From Limnomonas spitsbergensis (Eukaryota; Chlorophyta; Chlorophyceae; Chlamydomonadales), in the NCBI GenBank assembly GCA_037349105.1, contig JAYJMM010000102.1, positions 2,294,001 through 2,358,000 of the forward strand: a stretch of 64,000 bases of DNA, written 5' to 3'. A program made the position numbers and the translations under genes. Below are positions 44,301 through 56,300 of the stretch, one piece after another. Below the pieces are notes generated by a model. The model searched no databases. It was not told the origin of the DNA and was given only the letters and a program-made list of their open reading frames with translations. How positions within the stretch are numbered: position 1 is the first letter of the stretch; every line of letters starts with the position of its first letter.

Positions 44301-47300
44301 TTACAACGGTTCAAGTCAAGTACCGGTAAGATTGCGATACGATAATCTTTCTTTTACTGTGCCGTCGTGCATCTTTACTGTTTTTGCTGTGATGGGTGAT
44401 CGGCTACCTTTTAGTGGAGTGTAGAAAGCTAGTTTACAATACCGGAACAGGAGTAGCATCGGAAGTGTACAAACACGTTAAACAAATACGTCATAACTAG
44501 GCATCGGCAATATTATATAATATTATATAGTATATAAAGTATATTATATATTATATAAAGTATATTCGAATTCGGCATATCATATATACTTTATATAAAG
44601 TCGCGAAAATCCCGAATGTCGCGACTGAAAACGTGGAAATACGGCATTTCAGCTACTGTGGGCTACTTGTGAGACAAGCGCATGCGTTCTCGTCCGATTC
44701 TATACTCCAATAATACTCGTGTTACCTGGAATTGCCCCTGAGAAAGTGAAACGATCTATCCCTCTCGACAATGGCAAGCAACTGCACTTAGGAACCGAGT
44801 GGGAGCCTGAGGCTTTGTGTGCCGAGCTGAATAAGATTAAGCGAGTTTGGAACAATCGGTCCAGCGGAACTGGTCAGCATGGGGGCGGACATACACCAGT
44901 AGCCGCTCTCGCCTAGGCATCGCGCGGGCTTAGAAGCTGATTTATGTGAAGGCGAACCGTGACGACGGCGAGGTCAAGGAGGTTCAGCACGAGGAGGTTT
45001 CTCTGAACTATTACTCCGACTGACTTGATAACTTCGGAACAGTCATGCTATGAGACTCAAATGTATATCTAGTGATCATGTAGTGGTACTTAAACTGAAC
45101 TTCTGGACCAGACCTGCCCCATTTTTCGAACCCGTGATCCGCGTCAAACAAATACAGTGTTTTTATGTTTTGAGGACTTAGCTTTCTTAGATGGGACGAG
45201 TTAGCTGCAGATTCTGAATGCCCTGATTAAGCTGAATCCAGACCTCTGTTTTTTTTTACTTTGGCCCACTTTTTTCTGACTTTATATACTATATATATGA
45301 TATATATAATATATACTTTACATTGGCGGGGCATGTAAAGTATATTGCCGATGCCTAGTCATAACCGTCCCCGTATACGATCGCATGGCGTCATGTTCCC
45401 CACAAATGCGTCACAACCGTCCCCGTATACGATCGCATGGCGTCATGTTCCCCACAAATACGTCATAACTGTCCCCGTATACGATCGCATGGCATCATGT
45501 TCCCCACAAATACGTCATAACTGTCCCCGTATACGATCGCATGGCGTCATGTTCCCCACAAATACGTCATAACCGTCCCCGTATACGATCGCATGGCATC
45601 ATGTTCCCCACAAATACGTCATAACTGTCCCCGTATACGATCGCATGGCGTCATGTTCCCCACAAATACGTCACAACCGTCCCCGTATACGATCGCATGG
45701 CATCATGTTCCCCACAAATACGTCATAACTGTCCCCGTATACGATCGCATGGCGTCATGTTCCCCACAAATACGTCATAACTGTCCCTATACATGATCGC
45801 ATGACAAAAGTCGGACAAGCGACAAAGGTCAGACCGATGGATGTGAACGCCCGATCCCTTCTCCAGCTCACCAAGTTCATTACTGCTTGTACTTCGCTTT
45901 GTATGCATCTTGTACTGCTTGTACTGTGCTTGCATGCATCTTGCACTGCTTGTATCTTGTGTGTACTGCTTGACTGTATGCAATGCTCGCCCCGTGCCGT
46001 TCTTTTTCCTGCGCAAAAACAAAAGTTCCTGGATGCAATTTTTCTTCTTTTTCCAGGAACACGAAGGACGGTCAGGGCAAGGCAACAAAGGAGCTGGACA
46101 GGGTTCGATCAGAGGTGTGTTGTGTACTGAGTGAAAGGCTTGTATCATAAACTCTATGACCCCTGATAAGCGTTACATTCCACTGGGATAGATCACTTAT
46201 CTGACTGTGGCTGATGAGTGATGAGGACGCACCAATGTGCAAACCCTGCTTATGCTCTTGTCAGCGTGCCTCAGCTACACTTCTGCTACAACCCGGCCTA
46301 AGGCCGGTAGGGGTTTGTGCAGCAAGCACTGTTGACTGGGCCACAGGCTGTGTGTCGATCTAGGTTTGGTCCCCATCGGCCCAGAGGTGTCCGTCTGGCC
46401 GTCCTCCGAAGATGGCCCTAAACAACGCGTTTCCGTGCTCCTTCCTACCACACAGGCCGAGTCCGGTCGAGTTGTTCTTCAGTCTCAAGTTGACAAGCTA
46501 CAGAGTCAGGTGGAGGGCCTGGTGCGTGATAAGAAGGCGCTGGAGGGGCGATCTGCGCAGCTTGGCAGGGAGGCGAGGTCTGTCGGGGAGGCTCTCAAGG
46601 TAGGGGGGGCAGCGCCAGTGTTTCTTTTTTTCGGCTACAAGTCCTTCTTCAGCAGGCCGCCCCGCGGCCACCAAAGGCCCAATTGGGACCAAACTTGGTC
46701 CAGCCTACGACTGGTGGCCACAGCAACAAGGCTGGCCGCAAATCGGGTCGCCAGCCAGAGACTGGAGTGTAGCTGACATGTAGCTGAGTCACGAAAAAAG
46801 AAACACTGGGCAGCGCCCTGGCACCGACAAGCATGAATTCAAATCAACATAGCCTAGCTAGGACTGTTCTCCGCCCTGTTTGCACTGCCTGGCTCCCATC
46901 CAGAATCAGCTGTCGGTAGATTCATAGATATATGCTGCGGTGAAATGGCTTATGAAAGGAGAATCGGGAGCACAAAATAAATAGGAGGAATCAGGGGCAA
47001 AGAACCTGAAGGAAAAAATCAGGGGCAAATAAAAGCTCATGGGTAGGATCAGGAGCACGGCAATTATTCAAGTGTGCATCAGACTAAATTTGGGGGGCTG
47101 TTGGACAGCCACCACTTGGTTGATGGCGGCCAAGCCTGGTACGGCCTGTGGCCCAAGCTGCGGGGCTTGCTGTACCTGGCCGCCCTGGCCGCAGGCTGGG
47201 GTGTAGCAGAATGGCTGGCCACAGATGGGGCCTCCGGCTAGAGACTGGAATGTAGCTGATGTGTAGCTGAGTCACGAGTGAAGAACCACTGGACGGAGCT

Positions 47301-50300
47301 GAATTGTAGCAGAAGCACACCAGCAGATGCAGTGCTGCAGCTCTTGCGCACAATAGTACTGGCCGACATGGCCGCAGGCAATTACGGGGCTTGAACTGTA
47401 GCAGAAGCACCCTAGCGGACGCAGTGCTGCAGCTCTGGCGCACAAGATTCCTGCTGGCCCGTGGTCACTTACTGTGGATGTAAAGAGTCGACGTGATCGC
47501 TTGTAATTATGACTGATGACTGTTGCTGAACCTCAACATCAACATGGTTTTCCTGCTCATGTGTGGGTGTGACTGATCCCATTTCCAGTCCTCTCAGCCC
47601 TGAATGAGCATTGTCCCTGTCGCTGCCCTCCCTGATCTTTGCCCCGGAGCGATCTCATTACAAACGTCGTCAGTGGCCCATATGCTCCAGCGGTTGAGGA
47701 GTTATTTCAGGGTTTGGATGGCGCAGTTCCGAACCGCTTTTAGGGTAAACTGAGTCCTCGATGCGGAGCCTAGAGGGAAACGTTGCATCAAGCCTGTCTT
47801 AGACGGACATGGCACATCAAACTCTTCATACAAACCCTGTTTTTTGTTTTCTTCTTGATATTGGCTTCTCTAGTCTGTTTGTCTCTACGTTTGCCGACGA
47901 TCCCCTCCTAGTTTTCTGTCCACCCTGAACGTTGTCGCTTCAGGGCCAGGAATACTTTGTGGATCAAGGGTTTGGTATTTTCTTTGGTTAGGGTTCAGGG
48001 CTAAACTATGGTGAGGGTCAAGGTTTAACTTTATTCAGGGTTTCGTTTTGTCGTGTGGACTGTGGATACAGGGACAGGCCCTTCACAGCTGAACAATAAC
48101 ATTACGAAGTGCCAGGCTTGCGGTATTTGAGGTCGCCGCAGGTACATCTTGAGTTTTTTCAGGTACTTGAGGTTGCCGCAGTCATATTTGGAGTTTCTTT
48201 AGACTGCCACAGTTACATTTGGAGTTTTGACGGTATTTGAGGTCGCCGCAGTTACATTGGAAAGTGCTATGCGTGCGGTATTTGAGCTCGCAGCAGTTCT
48301 GTTGCTCATCTCCTGGCCTCCTCCTGTTGAGCAGGCCAGCCAGGATCGCGTGGCTGTGCTGGAGAAGCAGGGGGACAAGAGCTCTAAGGCTTTGGCCCGA
48401 TCGTTGGCGGAGGCGGACCGGGTGCGGGCGGACGGGGATCGACGCGCTCGAGAGGCGGCGGCGCAGGTACGGAGCCTGTGAGAGGGAAGTGTGATGCGGA
48501 TTCATACTTCATGGCAGGAAATCAGGGGTTCATACTTCATGGCAGGAAATCAGGGATTCATACTTCATGGCGGGAAATCAGGGATTCATACTTCATAGCA
48601 GGAAATCAGGGATTCATACTTCATGGCAGGAAATCAGGGATTCATACTTCATGGCAGGAAATCAGGGATTCATACTTCCTGGCAGGGATTCATGGCAAGT
48701 GGTAGACAGGGTGGACCTTTGAGAGAAATTTACGATGGAGCTTGCGGCAGACCGATAGGTCTCTGAGATGGATGAATGGTACGTGGCAGGTACTCCCGGT
48801 GAGGGGCAGGGAGTCATGTTTGTTGGAAGGGAGACTGATGTTCAGTAGAAGGGTTAAGGTTCACAGGGAAGGGACTTGTGATTGGTGTCAATTGTTTGGG
48901 TGAACGTGGAAGAGACCCATAATTAGTGACAGGGGATAAGGTTGAAGTGGAAGGGGCTATCAGCGGCAGGGGTTGATTTTCATGAATATGGTGCATGCTT
49001 CACAGAATATTTTTTGAATACGCAACAAAATGGTTTTTTTTGAATTCATATCATTCAGTTCAAAAAATTCTTGCTTCATGAACGGGATTCGCGATTTGTG
49101 AAAAGGATTGAAGCTCCTGGCCTCGTTTGAAAACTTGTCACACTTGAAGATGTGTGACTGGGTGGCAGCGGACGCGTCCCTTTGGGCTTTATGGGTCCGG
49201 CCATCACTGGGGTCGGACGGAAGAAACAGCACTTCAGTGGATTCTAATTGCCTGCCTTAAACTTGCCTGCCCAAGTTGTTTGGGGTGAGGGATTTAATCA
49301 AATACTAATTTTCAATTGTCTGTGCCAGTTTCGGTCAGAAATGTGTAGTTTTGACCTTATTTTGCCCCGAGGCAGGCATAACATTTAATAAAACTACCCC
49401 TGAGGGAGGGCAGGATTCAACTCTATGGTGCCGTATATGTTCACTGCAGTGCTCAGCAATTGCGCCGTAATCCACAAATTGTGTCTGTATCTACAGTTTA
49501 TTGCTGGTAAAAGTAGCTGAATTAGCCTTGGAGTTACGGTGACTGAAACTCAGCTACTTAATTCAGCCACCGTAGGAACCGTTATTGGCACACCACTGGT
49601 TTACTGCCATGGCCTCTGCCTGGACTGTCTTTAAAACATAAGCTATCATGCTGCAAGTTGTGTTGTGCATTGCTTTTCTCTGCAGCGCACCACAAACACT
49701 GTTTCTTTTTCTCGGGACTCAGGTACACGTCAGCAAGATATCAGCTACAACCCATCCCCCGCCAGAGGCCCCAGGGGTGGCCAGCCATGCTATGCTTAGG
49801 TCGCCGGCCGTAGGCTGGTCCAGGTTTGGTCCCAATCGGGCCTCTGACGGCCGCGGGGCGGCCTGCTGATGGTGGCCTTGTAGCCGGGCGGAAAACACAG
49901 GCCACAAGATATTGAGGCACTTTCTCCTGCAGGTCATGCAGCTGCAGGGATGCTCACCGAATCAAGGTGCTTGATGATGATCCTTTCTGCACCAATGTTG
50001 ACTTCCAGGTCACCCCTCCCTCTGCCCACTCACCCCCCTTGCTCCCTTCCCCATATTCAACCAGCCCGTCATGATTCCCCACAGGCCCCTGCCCCCCTCT
50101 CGCCATTAAAAGGCTGTCAGGTTCTGGCGCTGAAATGTTTTTCCGACACTGGGGTGCAGCTGCAGGTGGCTACGGCGGCGGTTTGTGCCGAGAGGAAGTG
50201 GCCTCAGAGGCGGGGAAGACCTTGCAGAAGAAGACGCTCTTCTGTTCTGAACACCGACAAGCTAGTGGCGCTGAAATGTTTTCCTGTGCTGGGGTGCAGC

Positions 50301-53300
50301 TGCAGGCGGCCGAGGCGGCGGCGTCTGAGGCGGGCAAGACCTTGAAGAAGGTGCTGGCCGGGATGCAGCGGGAGGCGGCGGTGAGTTATTTGGTCTCTGG
50401 AAGGGGGGAAGAGGGACTTGTGTGGTCTCTGGTAGGGGTACCGGTATTTAGTATTTTGAAGTGTCTTGGGAAGGGGAGTGCAGGGACAAATATTGTGTGA
50501 AGTGTCTTGGGCCAGGGGGGTGCACAGGAAATCTGTTTGGACTCCATCATCATTTTTTAGTCAGGATGTCCAGGGCCCAACTCCCGAGTCAAACAGAGTA
50601 GTATTCAGGAAGGTCGAAAAGTACCTGGATTTCTCAGCTGCCAGTTCATTTCAGCCTTTCAGCCACCCTTTTTTTGCATGGTGCTATGTAAGGCTACTTT
50701 TTGCAGGGTGTCAGCCATGTCTAACTGAACTCATGAAGGGTGGGAGGAATATATTAGCTGTCCAAAACCAGTGTCACTATATTTGTCTGGCCACTGGAGG
50801 ATGGGATAGGGGGGTGGGGCGGTCCAAATATGCAACTTCCTCAAAACTCAATATTTGTCTTCCAGAACGGTGCCGTTGGAATCAGCTCGTATAGCTCGCT
50901 ACCAATAGCTTTCCGCTGGTATGATGGGTGTGTGTTCCTTTTTTCCTGCCCTCCCCCCCCCCCTCGATCTGGGGTATGAAACATGTTCGCAATTTCATGG
51001 CTGCTAAGCTGTCCATGCCTGTTATAATTTCAATCAAAATGCAACCAAGCAGCATCTAATTGTTTTGCTGGGTGGCATCTTGGCTTGTTTGGGGACTTCG
51101 GAATGTTCAGGTTCGTAACAGCGAACTTATTAATTAATTAAATGGCAGCTCTAGAGCATCTACAATTTGCTGGACAAAGATCTATGCGAGTTGACGAGAC
51201 TGAATCCCTTATTTTGCTATATTTTCATTGCAAAGGGTTCCCAGAATGTAAGGTCTAAAGAAACACCCCTTCCTGATGGTTTAGAGGGGCTTTAGCCTGG
51301 GTCTAAAAATCCCTGGGGGAAAAGGTCATCTACGACCTACGTATGTACGGTATGTACGGCGTATGCAGCATCAGGGTATACGGTAGGCGCCAGCCCTAGA
51401 GTTGAGGGCTACCTCTGAGGAACATATTAAATGGTTTCACTTACAGTACGTTTTGCTTTATTTCCCTGACAGGACCTAAAATCAAAGCTCGTGCTCCAGG
51501 AAGAAGAAGCCGGGCAGCTGGAGGCAGCCAAAGGCGAAGCGCTGGCCTCGTCCCAGTCCTCCCAGCTGGTTATCATGCAGGCAGCCCACAGGGCGGCTGA
51601 TGAAGCCAAGGCCGCGGCACTGGAATGTATCAAGTCGGGAGAGGAAGAGCTTACCAGCCTCAGGGGCGAACTCCAGGCTGTGCAGGTGAATGACTGGGGT
51701 TGCAGGCCTGGCCGCACACAAAGGTGTGTGTAACGTGAGGGTGTGCGCAGGGTTTGAATGTCTTCATGGTGATCTGAAAGTAATTGGCTGGGTGCCCATT
51801 AGGCCACACAAGAAGGTTGGTGGTGACGTGAGGGGTCTGCGTGACTTGATTAGCTTTCGGGTGACTTGCACGTGGGTGACTCGTTTCGGATGCCGGCCAA
51901 ACCACGCATATGCTTGATAGTGAACTTGCCCAGGGAGGCAGCCAAACAGGTGGCTTGATTATTGGATGCTTTGGCCCGAACCCTAAACTCTAAAACTTCA
52001 GGTCGTTTTTTTATTAAATTTCATGATCCTTCATTCAGCCCATGAATTGAGATGTTTTACCCCAACCTGGACCCGGACCCTGCATGGGCCACCATTGATA
52101 TCAGAGACTACAGCATTCACGTCCTGAACACCGATCTGTCTAATCTACATCAAAATCTGCAGGTCGAGCTTTCTGCTGCGCTCTCCGCAGTGCACTCAGA
52201 AGGCCGTGCAGCTGGAGAGGCAGTTGCTGAGCTGGCACGCGCCGCCCACTCGGCCCTGGAGCTGGCTCTCCTGGATCTCCGCCGGGAGGTAGCCGAGGCC
52301 CAGGTCCGTGCGGACGCCTGGCGGCAAGCTGGCGAGGCTCTGGAGCGCCTGGGCGGTCCCGAGGGGCTGGAGCAGCTGCACAAGGATGTGTCTGAAGCAA
52401 GGGCGGGCGAGGCCTCATGGAAGGAAAGGCTGCAGGCGGCCGAGTCTGCCAGGTGACGTCCGCTCATGCTGCAAGGTCTCTTGTCTAGGGTTGGGGGTCC
52501 AGGCGGAAGGGTGGGTCGCAGTGAGTCAGGTGGGCTGGCAATATCTGAATGGGGGCACTCTTAACTCTGGGCGCACCCAATGCAGGTCCCAAGTTGAAGC
52601 CTCGTGTTGTCGCATCCTTCTGCCACCCTTCACTAAGATGGCCGCCCTGGGCATAGTACAATTGCCACTAACCCCCTACTGCTCTCTCTCTCCACTCCTT
52701 TGCAGGCACAAGGTGTCTGCCGAGCGAGCCCAGCTGGATGCTGAGGTCAGGATGATCACCCGCGAGCAGGCGGACATGCGGCGAGAGGTGCTGTCCCGCG
52801 AGGAGCGTCTCCGCCAGGCCGAGGCTGAGGTGGCCGCCACAGGGCTCAAGTCAGAGAAGGCAACCGTGCGTGCAAAAGCGGCGGAGAGGGCTCTCAGGGA
52901 AACCCAACAAGCGGCAGGTGAGAGAGCGGGTGGACGCTTAGAGCAGTCTCAAGTGTCAACATCAGCAAGAGGTGGGGAGAGAAGGTCTTGTTCTCAGCCT
53001 CCAGCATGAGCCCTGGGAACCATCATGCGTGATGAATTGCTTCACTTCGGCGCTGTGATCAGGCGGGTCCCCCCTGTTTCTTCTGTTGGGCTCAGAGTTT
53101 GCCTTTAGCAGGCCCCCTCACGACCGCCACAAGCTGGACTGGGGCCAAACCTGGGCCAGACGATAGACGCAGGCCCAGGCAGCATGGCTGTCTGAGCATG
53201 AGGCCTCCAACTAGGAGGAAGCTGACACGTAGCTGAATTGCAGCCGTGTTGTGCAACAAGATACATGGCATGCAGCCACATGCCTCTGAGCTCTGAACCA

Positions 53301-56300
53301 CCGCCTGTATATGTTTTTGACGCCATGCGCTTAACCCTGAATGGCCTCTTTGGCCATGAGGAACAGACAATGAGCGAAATGGGCCGGGATGCCTGTGTGT
53401 AAACCTAATTCCAGCGCCCCCCTGCTGTTACCCGCTGCTGTGATGCCGTGACCCTTGTTCTTACTCCCCTGATCTCACCCACTGCTGCGATGCCATGGCC
53501 TGCAGGTGTCAGACAAGAGGCGCTTGAGGCCCAAGTAGAGCAAGCGGAGGCGCGTGCGAAAGCGGCCACTGAGGTTGCTGGCAATGCCGGCGCCCGCTGC
53601 AGCGACCTGCAAAGCGCTTTGGAGGGTTTGAGCACGGAGGTCCAGCGGCTTGAGGCGGAGAGGGCGGTGGCAGTGGCTGCGGCGGCAGACAAGGCGGAGC
53701 GAGCATCAGCCGAGGCCCTGAAGATGCTCAGGGCCAGGTGTGTGTGTTATGGACTTATGGTGTCATGCTGCAAGTCTCATGTCTTCAGTATTGATTTCAG
53801 GGGATGCGATGCACACCATTGCAGCCCCGGGAATCAGATTGTGTTCGAACCCCAGCCAAATCTTCGCCGGGCTCAAACACGCCAAAGCTTCACTGGGTTC
53901 GCCGTTGTCCGCGCGAGCTATGTATGCAGGAAGTGTGTGTGTGTGTGTGCGTCACCTCCCGGTCCTCTCAATCGCATCAACTCCGCTGACAGTATGGTTT
54001 GTCTCCATACTCATGCCCACGAGTGCAGGTACTTCCAGGCACCCATGGAGTCCCACCCGTCAGCATCGGGGGGAAAGTCAAAGCCAGGGACCACACCTCC
54101 ACCTAAGCTAAGGGGCGGACGGCCCCCGACTGCCGGCCCACGCATCCATGCGCTCCAGGATGCTCACCAGTGTGCAGCAGATGAGCAGACCACGCCACAG
54201 CTGGCCTCAGCTGGCCTGTGGCCGGGGGATGACGGGGTGGGTCTGCGACTGTGCAACCTCGGCCACGAGGAAGTTGTGGCGGCCTTGCAGGTGAGCCCAG
54301 GCTGTGTTGTTTCCTCAGCGCTCACCCCCCCGACAGGGGGCCGCTTGCTTTCTAGCCTGGCAGATGGGTTGTTCCGGCACTGCCCGTGGCGACCATTGGT
54401 TGTAGAGGTGGACCTGCCCCTGTGGATCTGCCCCCTGTGGATCTGCATCCCTGTCAACCCGGAGGTCTGGCGTGCATAGCCCTGGCTTGCAATGACTTTG
54501 GGAAGGCTGCGTTGGTCTAATGAGGAGGACTGCAATGGTCCCATTCCAACGAGAATGCCTTCATGCATGCAGAGTTTCATCGACAGGCAGGCTCTCGTCC
54601 TGCAAGACCAACTAGGTGCGACTCCCCGGCGCTGAATGGGGCATGAAACCAAGGTAGCACGATAGGGAACAATACGGAATGTTTTGAGGGTTTAGGAGGG
54701 TCCAGAATATACTACGAAGGCAGCGCGATACGTTACAGGATCATCTATAATATCTGACATATTTAATATGCACATTCTTAATCTGTCTAACCCTAATCCA
54801 AATTCTGAATGAGGTTAAGATCCTAACTTCAAATTATTAATAAAAATATCTTATTTCAAGAACCAAAGCGATTAGGTCGTTTTTCTTTGTAAAAGTACAA
54901 TGTTTTTGTTATATTACAAAGGCTCAGTCGGATTACGCTACCGTGCATGAAACACAATCGATCTTACTGGCCTGTATATTTGCTTGTCGTCACGTTTTTG
55001 TGGCGTCAAATGACCCCTTTTTTCATGCCTTTGTTTCATGTGTATGAGCATGCCATACAATTCCTCTTCCTTGCCTGTTGGCCTGATGGTGTCCCCATGT
55101 TGTGTGACAACTCTTGGCCCCTCTTCATCCAGCTTGCCATGTGTCATGTGCAGACTGGGACGCCACGTTGCCCGTACACAAACGCCGCCAAGAGTCCGGA
55201 GGCAAGGGCCTGAGCTCCAACAGCAGAGGGGGAGCTCCAACTGCCAGTGCCAAATCGCAGGGAGGGGCTGCTTTGGAGGCTGCACCCTCCGTGTCTGGAC
55301 CTGCCGAGGGCCCCGTGTCCCGTGAGCTGCTGTGGCTGGAGGGCTGCCTGCTGATGCTGCTGGTGGACGTCCGGCAGCAGGAGAGGGATATACAGCAGTT
55401 GCAGCAACAGAGGCTGGAGAGCGGCAACAGGGGGCACAGCGCAAACAGGCAGCAACAGCAGCAGCCAGGTTCAAGGCAGTCCGCGCGCATGTCGCCCCAC
55501 GGCGGGATGGACACTGCAGGGAGTGGTGTTGGGGGGAATCCGGCGCGGAGCCTGGCTTCCCAGATGGTGCGCGCACTGGCGGCGGAGAAGGCAGAGCTGC
55601 AACGCAAGCTGAAAGAGAAGCTGGCGCCGGTAAGGCCTGGTCAAGGTGCTGCAGGGGGGGGGGGCTCAGTTTGATGGAGCTTCTGACGTTTTCTGTTTGT
55701 CACTGAGCCCTAAACATTCCTTCATGCCCTAGTAACGCCCCCAAAAGGGCATTGCCTTGCTCTACACATCTCCATGAATGGTAAATGGTAATCCACTTGC
55801 CTACGTCCTCACTTATCTGTGCGTGCTCCTTCCCCCCTTCGTTCCCACGATACAGCGTGAGGTCCCCGCCCCCTTCACCAGCTACGCGCCCGGCCGCCGC
55901 AACCTGTTTTCCGCCCCTTCTGAATCGTCTGGAGGTCAGCTCCGGACCCTCCGAGAGAGTCTCTCTGCCAATGCCTCTCTCGGGCCGCTCAGCGCGGCGG
56001 ATCGGGCGGCGCTGCAAGCCACGACCCTGTCGGCAGGCACCGCCATCACACACGGGAACGACCGCCGGATCGAGCGGTGCTCTTCGTCAGGCCACCCCGC
56101 AGCGTGTCCCTTGTCAGGTCCGAGAGGTTCCAGTGACCTGTTCTCTGTTGGAATTCGACGGCTGTTTTCAGGTGATCACACCAAGATGATTTTTGAGGCC
56201 CATGAGACCCATAGATTCCCAGGGAACACCGGCTGACCCTCCGCTTTTTTCCTTGGAATGCCCCCGCCGCCGCTTCTCTTTCCTTCCTCCATGATCCATG

